A stretch of DNA of 49,943 nt. It comes from Saprospiraceae bacterium. Its GTDB lineage: Bacteria > Bacteroidota > Bacteroidia > Chitinophagales > Saprospiraceae. The notes beneath the pieces are model-generated. The model was not told the DNA's origin. It saw only the letters and a list, made by a program, of their open reading frames with translations, and did no database searches. Shown in pieces: positions 26,901 to 37,100 of the stretch; within the stretch, counting starts at the first letter, position 1, and every line of letters starts with the position of its first letter. The DNA lies in the NCBI GenBank assembly GCA_020630955.1, contig JAHDIE010000026.1:1-49943 (forward strand). The letters run 5' to 3'. The position numbers were made by a program, and so were the translations under genes.

Positions 26901-27720
26901 CAATAAAACTATAAAAAATAGTATCAGGAAATTCATATACCCAAGAAGTATCTACTGGAATGGAATCCATTAAGATTTCGAATTGTTCGTTGGATGCGCC
27001 ATTGTAATTAAAATCCACTATGATTCCCGCAATCTCATCTTCAACACAAAAGGTATTTATAATGATGTCATTAATTGAACATTCATCGGGACAACACCAC
27101 GGACCTGGCTGCCAGTAAAAATCTGAACAACCCATGTGCATACTGTCAAAGATAGTAATACCAATTCCTTGTTCACAATCACCATCCAATGGCCCTATGG
27201 TGTAGAAGTCTTCCCCATAAAGAAAATTGCCTTGAGAAACCTGATTGACCAAGAGGGTAAATGCTTGTCCTACATTAGAATTATTTTCTATATAGATATT
27301 GGCATATCGATCTAAGCTGTCACACACTTGAAATTCAACATCAATGATTTCAATAGCACATTCAATCGGGCAAAAGTCATAGGGTAAGATTTCTGCTTCT
27401 CCAAAACATGTAAGGGTTGTATTGTCGATAGCAGAAAAATGATGTGTAGATCCATCATTGGTAAAAGGACCTATTTCAATTGGAGAAGAGTTATAAGAGA
27501 AACTACCAAATGTAATTCCATCACCGCCAAGCACAAATGTATTTCCTACTCCAGTCCCAGTAACAGAAACCAATGCATTAAATGTATTCAGAGCATCACT
27601 GCAATTCACTATTTCTGCCGATACCTCAATATTACATTGAGCTACAGATGTTTGTTTAATAAGACTAATTAACAAAGTGAATAGGATGAATTTGATAGTA
27701 ATAAAGTTATTGGTTCTCAT
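23974..27720 (-). CDS. Giant Cys-rich T9SS repeat protein
   Basis: A 1248-aa secreted protein. Signal peptide 1-27 (T-S-V-A-Q). About twelve repeats of 85-105 aa follow, each with paired cysteines. Two types are visible. Type A has G-x-x-Y-G-x-F-x-Y-G-x-x-Y-Y-T-x-GP-L-x-GDC and ends P-I-C-C. Type B has D-F-F-D-V, I-G-x-Y and I-C-x-N-x-x-x-C-C. Order is A, A, an odd unit, B, A, B, A, B, A, A, A and an A-like unit. The last about 85 residues form a sorting-domain-like end with G-I-Y-V-L-I-L-E and no strong I-Y-P-N-P. It is first in a two-gene unit, followed by the thioesterase. Function unknown; extracellular fibre or adhesin is possible. Confidence 0.88.
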   Translation of the reverse strand: MRTNNFITIKFILFTLLISLIKQTSVAQCNIEVSAEIVNCSDALNTFNALVSVTGTGVGNTFVLGGDGITFGSFSYNSSPIEIGPFTNDGSTHHFSAIDNTTLTCFGEAEILPYDFCPIECAIEIIDVEFQVCDSLDRYANIYIENNSNVGQAFTLLVNQVSQGNFLYGEDFYTIGPLDGDCEQGIGITIFDSMHMGCSDFYWQPGPWCCPDECSINDIIINTFCVEDEIAGIIVDFNYNGASNEQFEILMDSIPVDTSWVYEFPDTIFYSFIGSVPDTIIQGFGVSHVAKPNCGFYDELIITCNDTPPCEFSNFIFSPITCDGDNTYSLGLDFQVQSATSIFFDVYSQGIYLGAYQYADLPVVIDNFPAREVDYDIITICDNGNNSCCETLEFMGLDCDDSCEFSEMLIEAEECNEDGLFNLSFHFEASNGSEEGFLVRGNGVIYDTFQYNDDGFYTLGPLAGDCETLYEFIAIDLTDPDCSTVAFFDEAICCESFENCELSNLNFDGISCEGNHMGFYYSFDYQNTTNDFYDLFSNDQFIGYYEFTEGAVYVEVPVSESDTYVITICENDNPHCCISNSFEGPSCEDSCHISEFFIEMDECNDDGFFDVALEFIVSNPTSNGFTVFGDGNNYGSFEYGQTYYTVGPFEGDCQSVYEFIVVDNENQECSSNYLFLGPICCDQEECSINDLQVTPIECIEDNFYSVSIDFHHSGATNDFFDVIVENEIIGFYALQDLPVVLNYPASGNEFDFLSICINDNSDCCGMAEFEALDCNGNSGECAIFEVFAEAYECSEDGNFLVDIAFNVQNGSQEGFEIRGNGIGYGEFHYGEDFYTIGPLDGDCETIYEFIVIDLIDSSCFGEYVFEEPICCDDGESCVIFETFAEAHGCDENGNFLVDIEFEVLNPSAANFEIIANGQSYGTFQYGDNYYTFGPLEGDCQTTYEIAIIDLEDQSCIGIFEFEEPICCDDGETCAIFETFAEAHECDEDGNFHIDIAFDVFNGSDEGFQIIANEMSFGEYQYGENYYTFGPLTGDCETIYEIEIIDLQNSECAGVFEFDEPICCEENDLCQIDNIEAEIINCDSTEGVFFLSISFDYQNNLSPFFSITGNGQEYGAFGYGQENYTLGPLLADGETEYEFVISDLENNDCNAFIEFGTVDCGTTGIYDLASDLNITAFYHNSMIRINNPDQFIISELMLFNLDGKCLLDQSIAHSQSYFEQEIYLSLNGIYVLILEVNGKYHSLKIPVIK
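24480..27640 (-). repeat. Twelve Cys-rich units, alternating A/B then A-only
   Basis: Units of about 260-310 bp run from near 27640 to 24250. Units near 25380-25080, 25080-24790 and 24790-24520 are nearly the same in protein (E-x-F-A-E-A-x-x-C) and still similar in DNA, so they look like the newest copies. Alternation of A and B over about 1.5 kb shows that two-unit blocks were duplicated. Confidence 0.8.
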
Positions 27721-28147
27721 GAATTGAATAGTTTCCTATTAAGTTAATGTGCTTCGATCACTATATCCTGAAATACCATGATTTGTTGCAAATATTATGA
27801 TGAATATGCAATAATCCTATCCCTAACAGTGAAAGTACAACGAGGTTCTTGAGTTTCCAAATGTAATGTTTGATACCAATTGATTTTGCTTAGCCCCAAA
27901 TGCATTGAAATTAAAAAAAGGCATTTAATCCTCAAATAATAGCCGCGAAACAATTTTTTTATTCATATGTATCAAAAAAAATGGATCATTCTATAATACA
28001 TAAAGTATAAGTTATCAATAAGTTATACATGAAATAATTATTAAATATAATACACATTATGATAATATTTAATATGAAAGCCCTTTTGGAATAGAACTTG
28101 GCTATAGTAGTGGAGCGAAGTAAAAGTATGCCTAATAGTGGGATATA
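27721..28147. other. 427-bp AT-rich divergent regulatory region
   Basis: Spacer between the 1248-aa gene (minus) and the 1973-aa adhesin gene (plus). It is strongly AT-rich. At 28005-28028 lies a near-palindrome GTATAAG...AGTTATAC with two AAGTTAT copies. At 28039-28048 and 28065-28074 lies an inverted repeat TATTAAATAT / ATATTTAATA with a 16-base loop. No open frame with a plausible start is seen. It probably holds both promoters, though no exact TAnnTTTG was found. Confidence 0.55.
28039..28074. repeat. 10-bp perfect inverted repeat upstream of the large adhesin
   Basis: TATTAAATAT (28039-28048) and ATATTTAATA (28065-28074) are exact reverse complements with a 16-base loop, ending 73 bp before the ATG at 28148. 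It is made only of A and T, so chance is a real possibility, but size and place fit an operator. Confidence 0.4.
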
Positions 28148-31100
28148 ATGCTATTGAGCAAATTCGAATTTTATCTAAAACCCAAAGTCGTGAAAAGACA
28201 TTTAAAAAGATTAAAACAATTAATGACCTTAAGCCTACTGTTAGGGTTTAGTCAGTTGATTGTTAATGAGGTCCAAGCCCAAACAATAGATACTCCAGTA
28301 GGAGTGACTTGTGATTGTGATCCTACACTACCTCAAGGTTGGAAGATTATGGATATCAGTTTTACTGGTACTCCATCAACAAATTTTGTAGTTGGTGCAG
28401 GTGCCGATATTTATACCTTAGCACTTGGAGCAATTCCGCCTTCAGTTAGTTTTACTGAAGTTTCTTCAGGTTCATATGCTGCAAGTATTATTGTGAATGT
28501 GAATGGAAATCCAGAAGTCGGATTAGGATATGATGATGGTAGTGGATACACTCAATTAAATAATATCACAACCTTTCCAGCATCTTGTGCTATTTCGTCA
28601 GTTGCTTTAACACCAACCAACGAATCGGTTTGTATTTCTTCATTGAGTACTCTATTTACTGCAAGCATTCCAGGAGATGACCCTGCCGTTTCATACAATT
28701 ATCAATATGAATTTTTTGTAGATGGAACATCAGTTCAAGCAGCTTCAGCTTCAGATACGTATAATTTTCCAAATACAATGGCAACTCCGCCGTCAGTTGG
28801 AGTATATACAGTATCTGTGGAAGCAGAACAATTTGAGATAGGAGGGATATCAACCGGATGCATATACCAAGCATCAACTCCGATAACAGTATATGATTTG
28901 TCAACATTTATTTCTATAATAGGAGATAATGAGGTGTGTAATACTGCTGTTCCTGGAAGTTATAATTTGGATATTGATGATTTTTCAGGAGGACAGACGA
29001 TCATTTGGACCTTGAAAGATGATGGAGGATCAGTTTTGGGAACTTTTCCTTCTACAGGTAGTGGTACATCAATTGATTTTACGGGACAGCCTGCAGGGAA
29101 CTATGCCCTTTGTGCGTCTGGTGTGACAGATGATTCATGTGTTTTCAACACAGAGTTTCCTGTCGATATTGTAACTCCAGGTGGAGGAATCGTTGGAGCA
29201 AGTACAGTGATGTGTGGTAGTGTAGAAACATACACCATCAATCCAGAAGGAGGAACTGCTGCTGGTACTACATGGGCGGCTGTCAATGGTACAATTTTGT
29301 CTTCTGATGATAACACTGCAACAGTGGAATGGGATATGGCAATAGGGGGAACTGTATCTGGATCAGGTACAACTGGAGATGGTTGTTTTTATCAGTTTGA
29401 TTTAGCAGTAGGCTTTGAATCTTCAGCTTCATCATTTTCAATTGATGGTGATACATATGTTTGTGATGGCGCAGAAATGGGTGTTTATAATTTAGTAGGA
29501 CCATCAGATTTGGCTGATGATTTTATTTATAATTGGACATTGTATGATGATAATGGGATTGACATTTCTGCTTCACCTTGTCCATTATTAGCAGTAACAA
29601 ATTCGGGTCAGACCCAACCTATAGATTTTTCATGTCTTACACCCGGTGATTATACTTTAGAATTATCTGCCTCTTCTACAACAGGATGTCCTGATATGCT
29701 TTTATCTACTGTGATCACAGTTGCAGATCCAACAGATATTCAATCAATTGCCTGTGTGAGTGGAGGATTAAATGTAACCATAGGTAACAATTGTACTTTA
29801 GTAGTAACAGCAGATTTATTATTACAAGGTTCAGATCCAATAAACAACGATGGTTATGATATCGAATTGGTAGATACTTCTACAGGAGAAGCGATAGATG
29901 GAAATATATTAGATCATTCTTACATCAATAAAATAATAGAAGTTAAAGTAATAGATCAGTGTTCTGGTAACTCTTGTTGGGGTTATATTACTGTGGAAGA
30001 TAAATCAGTTCCAGCACCTAGTTGTCCTATAGTAATTGGATCAGTAACATGTGAAGACGTTGCTGATAAATCAAATGAGGATTTTATGCCAATTTTTGAT
30101 GCATCTGTTACGGTAACATCTACAGGAGATAATACATGGTTGTTAGAAGGCTTTGATAATTGTGGCGATGCTACAATGACTTGTGAAGATATCAACAATA
30201 GTAATGGAGAATGTACAAATCCAACATTTGTTACAAGGGTTTGGACAATAACTGATGAATACGGCGCTACATCAACATGTTCAGTTGATTTAACGATAGT
30301 TGTAGATCAAAATAATGTGGTAATTCCTCCGTCAAACTTTGATGACGTATTACCAGGGGCAGAACCTTCTATTGATGTATGTTCAGATTACCCATTAGAT
30401 GATAATGGAAACCCACATCCTAGTTTTACGGGTGAACCAACTGGTGTGTCTTGTTCAGAAGTGGTTGTTTTAGGTTATACAGATGTTAATTTAGATTTAT
30501 GCGGAGATGATTCTCCAGCAAGAAAAGTAATAAGAGAATGGGCTATATGGAATCCTTGTGGAAATAATGGTTTGGGTGAAGATATCATCTTAACTCAATA
30601 CATTACTTTAATGGATTCAGCACCACCAATCTGTGCTGCATTTGATGAATTTGCAGTTACAACGGAAAGCCATGATTGTGGTGCTACAATATTTGTACCT
30701 CAACCAGAGGTGGCAAATGAATGTGGTACTGTATATATAGATATGTCTTATAAATTAAGAGATGATAATGGGATTATACCTGCATTGTTTTCTGATGAAG
30801 GAGTAAGTTACAGTGCTGCGGATCAAGGATTTTATATTGATGAAGTGAGTTTCATTTCTGATTCATTATGGATTTTGTTCGAGGTTAGAGATGGATGTGG
30901 TAATTCCACAACTGATTGTCTTACAGAAATTGCTTTGTTGGATGATACTCCTCCTTCTCCAGTTTGCGATCTATATAATAACATTGCGTTGAATGCGGAT
31001 GGATGTGCTTATGCGGGTCCAGCAACTTTTGACGATCACAGTTATGATAATTGTGATGTGTATCAGACTGTTATTAAGAGAATGGATGAAGGTGCTGCAT

Positions 31101-34069
31101 GTGGAGATTGTATAAAACCGCAATTTGACTTTTTAAATTATCTAGGAGAATTTAACGGGCATCATTACTACCTTTCAAAAGAACCAACGACAGGTCCTAA
31201 ATCGTTTGCTTACGCAAATGCGATAGAGTCTCATGTTGCAACTATAGAAACTTCAGCTGAGGGAACTTGGTTGGATGAGCAGGTAGCACTTTATAATCCT
31301 GGATCGTATTTTATTGGATATAAAGCGGAAGGGATTACTAATGCAACAAATATTTCGGATACAGATTTCGAATCTGAAGCAGGTGCTGTCATAAATTATG
31401 AAAACTGGGCAGCAAATGAACCTGATTGGACATTATCTGGAACTGGTGACATTTATGTAAATGTACAAGCTGATGGAACTTGGGCAGCAGAAAGAGAATC
31501 TCTTGCTAATCATCACTATGTTGTTGAGGTAGAAGACCCATGTATCTTTTCACAGCAAGTTAAATTCTGTTGTGCAGATGTTGGAAATGAAGTATTGGTG
31601 AGAATGAGAGTTTTTGATGCTCATGGAAACTTTGCGGAATGTATGGTTAATGTGAATGTACAAGACTTTAAAGGTCCTGCATTAAATCTTCCTTCTCCGC
31701 CTACAGAATTAGATGTCGACTGCGAGGATTTAGAAGGGACAGATTATTTGCTTGCATCTCAGTCAGATGATTTGCTTTCTTTTGGAGTGCCGACTTTCAG
31801 TGACAATTGTACCACAACGATAGATTATGATGTTGAAATTACAAGTGCAACAGACTGTGGTTCATTTACAATCACACGAACTTATGTTGCAACAGATCCA
31901 TTTGGAAATTCAACAACATTTACGCAAGTGATCAATGTTGGAGAGTTGACACCATTTAATGGAAATAATATTATCTGGCCTTCTGATTACGATTCAATGA
32001 ATTGTAATAATGGTATTGAGCCAGAAGATTTACCAACAGCCAATGCTTATCCAACTTATATTGGTGAAAATGGCTGTTCTAATGTTACTTCTTCACATGA
32101 AGATCAAGTCTTTAATTATACAGAAGTAGCTTGTTCAAAAATATTGAGAACATGGTCAGTAATTGATTGGTGTCAACCTGATCAAATTTGGACACATATT
32201 CAGGTGATCAAAATATTTGACAATGATGCTCCTAAAGTAGATAGTGGGTGTCAAGATTTGACTGAAGTAATAGGAGAATCGGTTGGCAATTGTATGATTG
32301 AAACATATGAACCAGGTTTAAACTTAATTGTATCTGATAATTGCAGCAACTATAGCGAAATTACAGTTTGGTATGATTTGGACTTAAACAATGATGGTGC
32401 TTTTGAAGCAATTGGAATTCAATCTACTGATGCAAATGGGGTGTATCCATATGGAACACACTACATCAGGTGGCATGCTCTAGATGATTGTGGGAACGAA
32501 ATGCCAACTTGTGATATGACCTTTGTTGTCGATGGAGAATCAGATGGTCCAATCGCATATTGTCTAACAGAAGTTGTAACTACCATACCAGTAGCAGGTT
32601 CAGTTGAAATATGGGCTGAAGACTTTGATCAAGGAAGCTATAATGGAACATGTAATGAATCTGAAGATCTTTTATTTTCATTTTCTGCGGATACCAATAA
32701 TACATTCCAATCATTTGATTGTTCAGATCTTCCAGAAGGAGTAACGGATACTATTGAATTAGAAATGTGGGTGACAGATGAAAGTGGAAATCAAAGTTAT
32801 TGTACTACACATCTCATACTACAGGATAATCACGATGTATGTCCAGATTCTGGATCAAGTAGAGTAAGTATTGCAGGTAAAGTATATACAGAAGATGGTG
32901 ATATGGTCGAAGATGTAGAAATGTCATTAATGTCTGGTCAAGAAGACCCAATGATGACTTATATGACCGAAGAAGGAGAGTATGGTTTTGAGGATATCCC
33001 AATGAATAATAGTTACCAAGTGGAAGCTTATAATAATGACTTTCCATTAAATGGAGTTACAACATTGGATATTGTACTAATTCAGAAACACATATTGGAT
33101 CTTAAGTTGTTAGATAGTCCATATAAAATGATTGCAGCTGATGTTAACAATTCAGAAACGATTTCAGCTTTGGATTTGATTCAAATTAGAAAACTAATTC
33201 TTGGAATCTACGACGATTACCCAAGTAATGATTCTTGGAGATTTGTTGATCAAGAATTTGAATTTACAAATCCAGAGAACCCATGGCCTTTTGCCGACTA
33301 TATATCGTTTACAAATCTCGATCAGAACATGATGAATGAAGATTTTATAGCGGTTAAGATTGGAGATGTAAACAATAATGTGGTTACCAACTTTGGTAAT
33401 AACGAATTGGAAAGCAGATCAGGAGTTTCATTTGAAATGAAAACAAACACCGCTAAGCTTCCTAATGGAAATACTCAAGTTGAATTTTTGGCTGGCGGAA
33501 ATGTGACAATGGTTGGAACACAGTTTAGTGTTTCTCTTGAAGAAGCGGAATTAGAAAATGTTATTCCATCTAAATGGAACTTGGAAGAATACAACTTTAC
33601 TATAGCTAACAATGAATTGTTGGTTAGTTATGACAAAGTTCAGGGAGTTGAGATTAAAGAGAATGATGTTTTATTTGCTATTGAGCTGTCAAGTGCGCAA
33701 ATAGTAAAACTTACAGAATCTATCAAATCTGAGATATATGTAGATAAACATACTGGAACAGAAGCCATCGAATTGAAACTCGAAGGTGCTGTAGAAAATG
33801 CATTCAATGAATTCGCGGTGTATCAAAACACACCAAATCCATTCAGTGATGAAACCAGTATTGCCTTTGAATTGCCTTCAGCAAGTGAAGTGTCAATACA
33901 AATATTTGATAACAGTGGTAAAGTTTTATTTGCGAAAGCTGGAAATTTCGAAAGGGGATATAACGAAATTACAGTGGCGCAATCTGAATTAGAAACAACG
34001 GGCATACTCTATTATCAAATATCAACCAACTCTCATATTGCAACACGAAAAATGATTGTACTAAAGTAA
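28148..34069 (+). CDS. Giant T9SS adhesin with C-type-lectin-like, dockerin-like and possible cohesin-like domains
   Basis: A 1973-aa secreted protein. A long signal (1-45) has a basic front and ends V-Q-A-Q. Residues 45-540 are Ig/PKD-like beta sandwiches. Residues 540-1550 carry Cys-rich HYR-like modules with R-x-W-x-V-x-D-W-C and x-D-N-D-A-P. Residues about 992-1131 are a C-type-lectin-like domain (FNGHHYYLSKEPTTGPKSF, FIGYK, YENWAANEPDW, GTWAAE, HHYVVEVE) nested in one module. Then a SdrD/CPR-like domain (about 1575-1630), a dockerin-like region with a Ca-loop (AADVNNSETISALDLIQIRK, near 1660-1680), a possible cohesin-like segment (about 1758-1880) and a T9SS sorting domain (about 1888-1973; Q-N-T-P-N-P-F). 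It is a tandem paralog of the next gene. Confidence 0.88.
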   Translation: MLLSKFEFYLKPKVVKRHLKRLKQLMTLSLLLGFSQLIVNEVQAQTIDTPVGVTCDCDPTLPQGWKIMDISFTGTPSTNFVVGAGADIYTLALGAIPPSVSFTEVSSGSYAASIIVNVNGNPEVGLGYDDGSGYTQLNNITTFPASCAISSVALTPTNESVCISSLSTLFTASIPGDDPAVSYNYQYEFFVDGTSVQAASASDTYNFPNTMATPPSVGVYTVSVEAEQFEIGGISTGCIYQASTPITVYDLSTFISIIGDNEVCNTAVPGSYNLDIDDFSGGQTIIWTLKDDGGSVLGTFPSTGSGTSIDFTGQPAGNYALCASGVTDDSCVFNTEFPVDIVTPGGGIVGASTVMCGSVETYTINPEGGTAAGTTWAAVNGTILSSDDNTATVEWDMAIGGTVSGSGTTGDGCFYQFDLAVGFESSASSFSIDGDTYVCDGAEMGVYNLVGPSDLADDFIYNWTLYDDNGIDISASPCPLLAVTNSGQTQPIDFSCLTPGDYTLELSASSTTGCPDMLLSTVITVADPTDIQSIACVSGGLNVTIGNNCTLVVTADLLLQGSDPINNDGYDIELVDTSTGEAIDGNILDHSYINKIIEVKVIDQCSGNSCWGYITVEDKSVPAPSCPIVIGSVTCEDVADKSNEDFMPIFDASVTVTSTGDNTWLLEGFDNCGDATMTCEDINNSNGECTNPTFVTRVWTITDEYGATSTCSVDLTIVVDQNNVVIPPSNFDDVLPGAEPSIDVCSDYPLDDNGNPHPSFTGEPTGVSCSEVVVLGYTDVNLDLCGDDSPARKVIREWAIWNPCGNNGLGEDIILTQYITLMDSAPPICAAFDEFAVTTESHDCGATIFVPQPEVANECGTVYIDMSYKLRDDNGIIPALFSDEGVSYSAADQGFYIDEVSFISDSLWILFEVRDGCGNSTTDCLTEIALLDDTPPSPVCDLYNNIALNADGCAYAGPATFDDHSYDNCDVYQTVIKRMDEGAACGDCIKPQFDFLNYLGEFNGHHYYLSKEPTTGPKSFAYANAIESHVATIETSAEGTWLDEQVALYNPGSYFIGYKAEGITNATNISDTDFESEAGAVINYENWAANEPDWTLSGTGDIYVNVQADGTWAAERESLANHHYVVEVEDPCIFSQQVKFCCADVGNEVLVRMRVFDAHGNFAECMVNVNVQDFKGPALNLPSPPTELDVDCEDLEGTDYLLASQSDDLLSFGVPTFSDNCTTTIDYDVEITSATDCGSFTITRTYVATDPFGNSTTFTQVINVGELTPFNGNNIIWPSDYDSMNCNNGIEPEDLPTANAYPTYIGENGCSNVTSSHEDQVFNYTEVACSKILRTWSVIDWCQPDQIWTHIQVIKIFDNDAPKVDSGCQDLTEVIGESVGNCMIETYEPGLNLIVSDNCSNYSEITVWYDLDLNNDGAFEAIGIQSTDANGVYPYGTHYIRWHALDDCGNEMPTCDMTFVVDGESDGPIAYCLTEVVTTIPVAGSVEIWAEDFDQGSYNGTCNESEDLLFSFSADTNNTFQSFDCSDLPEGVTDTIELEMWVTDESGNQSYCTTHLILQDNHDVCPDSGSSRVSIAGKVYTEDGDMVEDVEMSLMSGQEDPMMTYMTEEGEYGFEDIPMNNSYQVEAYNNDFPLNGVTTLDIVLIQKHILDLKLLDSPYKMIAADVNNSETISALDLIQIRKLILGIYDDYPSNDSWRFVDQEFEFTNPENPWPFADYISFTNLDQNMMNEDFIAVKIGDVNNNVVTNFGNNELESRSGVSFEMKTNTAKLPNGNTQVEFLAGGNVTMVGTQFSVSLEEAELENVIPSKWNLEEYNFTIANNELLVSYDKVQGVEIKENDVLFAIELSSAQIVKLTESIKSEIYVDKHTGTEAIELKLEGAVENAFNEFAVYQNTPNPFSDETSIAFELPSASEVSIQIFDNSGKVLFAKAGNFERGYNEITVAQSELETTGILYYQISTNSHIATRKMIVLK

Positions 34070-34087
34070 TTAAATAAAAACTTCAAC

Positions 34088-34124
34088 AGTGAGTCCTGCT
34101 TTTTGAAGTAGAGTAGGACTCACT
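34088..34124 (+). terminator. Hairpin between the two adhesin genes
   Basis: AGTGAGTCCT (34088-34097) and AGGACTCACT (34115-34124) form a perfect 10-bp stem with a 17-base loop 19 bp after the stop codon. Only a weak T-rich stretch follows, so it may be a weak terminator or an mRNA-stability hairpin that lets some transcription reach the next gene. Confidence 0.55.
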
Positions 34125-34161
34125 TAAAGATTTATTCGCAAACTCTGATTAAAAAATAACA

Positions 34162-37100
34162 ATGAAACAAGCTTTACTAAGTTTATTTTCATTCAATTCA
34201 AGCTTGAACGCCAAATTGATAATGACCACATTTATTGCTTTTGCAATGGGTGTATCTCTAAGTGCACAGGTAGACTGTGATGAGGTTGAAAACCTTGTTC
34301 TTGCATGTAATGGAAATATTAACGTCGCTTTAAACTCAGAATGTGAAGCCGAAATTACTTTGGCTATGATTCTGGCTGGTGAACCTTATAATAATCCTAA
34401 TTATCCAAGTCTGACGGAAGACGATTTTGAATTAGTGATTACCAGTAATGGAGTAGTAGTTCCTGCAACTAGTAATACTATAACCATCTTGGGAAATGAA
34501 TATTTAGGAACAACAATATCAGCAAGTGTTTCCATTCCAGAATGTGGAATGACTTGCTGGGGGTCAATAGTTCTTGAAGATAAAAATGCAAATGCTCTAA
34601 GCAATTGTGAAGATATAACAATTACTTGCGATGAGTTTGAAGCAGGAACCTCTCAAGAAGATGAGCCAACATTTGATGGGAACTGTTCAATCTCTGGTGG
34701 ATCATTTACATTTGCAGATGATACACTTCCTACAATGTGTCAAAATGGATATTCAACTACAATTGAAAGAACATGGACTGCTATTAATTCCGATGGAGAG
34801 TTTATTGCTTCATGTGTTCAGTTAATCAATGTGTTAAGAATGGATATTGATGATGTTGAGTTTCCAGATGATTATACTTATGATTATACACAAAATGATC
34901 CTTGTATAGTATTTACTGATGATTTTTTAGTTCCGTCAAGAACTGGTGAACCAACTGGAATTTCTTGTCCAAATATCATGTATTTCTATAATGATATTGA
35001 TTTTGATCTATGTGGTGCTAGTAGAAAAATTCTTAGAACCTGGACAGTGATTGATTGGTGCAGTGGAGCAACAAGAGAAGAAGGACAGACCATCAAAGTT
35101 ATTGATGATGAACCGGTCATCAAAGTTTGTCCTCCTGATACTTTAATGTTTCCCGCAGAGGCTGGAAAATGTCTAGCTCAGATAAATTTAGATCCATTTG
35201 ATCGTGTTCATGGAATCGGGCAGATACAAAATAATTTGGTTGAATGCTCGGATTTTGAAATGTTTATTGAGTGGTTGCCAGCTGTGCCTGGAACAAACCA
35301 ACCTGCTGAGGATGGAGAATACTCGGCCAATGGGATTACCATGGAAGAAGATGGAACTTATAGTTTGCCGATGATTCCAGAAGGTCTAGCTTGGGTAAGA
35401 TATCGATTCGTAGATGCCTGTGGAAACGCCTCTCCAATAACCAACCCAGACGTTGGTACAGATGATTCTGGTTCATGTTATTTTGAAGTTCAAGTAATCG
35501 ACACTTTGCCTCCAACTGCTATATGTGAAGGTTTTACGAAAGTTTCATTAGACCAAAGTGGTTTTGCAGAGGTTAGAGCTGAGACCTTTGATGATCATTC
35601 ATTTGATGTTTGTGGTGAGGTAGTGGATTTTGAGGTTAAATTGTTGGAAGAAAATTATTGCACTGGATTTGAAGATGATCTTGAATATGGGCCATCTGTA
35701 CATTTTTGTTGTGCAAATCTAGGCGATACATTGACAGTGATGTTGAAAGTTATAGACGATACTGGGAGATTTAGTGAGTGTGAAGCAAGAATTTGTGTAA
35801 CAGGAATGGATGGAGCCAACTATGGATTGACTTGTCCAGATAATATTGTAAGAGATTGCGGGTTTGACTACGAGTCTTACAACTACGGAAATGCGGACTT
35901 TACATCTGATATTGATGTTTGCGGTACGGAAGGAATGCCTTCTAACATAGATGTCGATTTTGATGAGTCTGGATTGGATCTTTGTGGAATTGGAGTTGTG
36001 GTTCGAACGGTTACTGTTGAATTGCCAGATGGTCAATCTTTTTCTTGTTCTTCTACAATAACTTTGACACAAGGAAATCCATTAGAATATGACGATATTA
36101 GTATCGAGCCTGAATTATCGGTTCCGGGGTGTGGAGATCAGTATTCTGGTTTGGAACCAGAAGTGATTGGAGGATTTCCGAGCGTTGACAATGATGACGT
36201 TTGTGTGAGCCTTACTATGAATTATGTTGATCTTTTGCTAACAACTCCTAATGGCGGTGATGCTTGTAATAAGATTAAAAGAACCTGGACCGTAATAGAT
36301 TGGTGTACTTATGAAGCCAACAATGGTTATGCTGGTCTTTTTACCTTTGATCAAATTATAAAACTTAACGACAGTACAAATCCGAAATTCTCAGATCCTT
36401 GCGAAAATATAATCTTGGATGCAGAGTATCCAGAATGTGTAGCTGAATTTGTTTTCGATATCTGGGCTGAAGATAATTGCACTCCTGCTGCAGAATTAAC
36501 ATACACCTATGATATCGCTGTTTCTGGCGGAGCAAATATCTCTGGACAAGGAAATATAATTGAAGAAATTCTTCCAGGCGGTACACATGTTGTAAGTATA
36601 ACAGTATATGACTACTGTGGAAACACAGATGTCTGTACATTCACAGTTACCGTAGTAAGTAATAATCCTCCAGTTCCTATTTGTCTTGGATCTGTTGTTT
36701 GGGTACTAGATGAAAATGGTCAGGCTGATGTTTGGGCTTCTGATTTTGATTTAAAAAGTGAAGCGGGATGTGGGTCAATTGATGATTTAATCTTCTCTTT
36801 TACAAATCCGGATACGGGATTTATTAACCAAAATATGTCTTTTGATTGTTCTGACTTACCGAATGGTGTTGGTGCAGACATACCTCTAGAAGTATTTGTG
36901 ATCGATGCCAGCGGTTCATACGAATCTTGTGTGGTTACATTGAAATTGCAAGATTCTCAGGATGTATGTGAAGACGATGATAACGCGAGAGCATATTTGG
37001 GAGGAAAGGTGTTTACAGAATCTTTAGTAGATATGGAAGAAGTTCAAGTTGAATTATATGAAAATATGAGCAATTTGATGAATTCAGAAGTGACGGAAGC

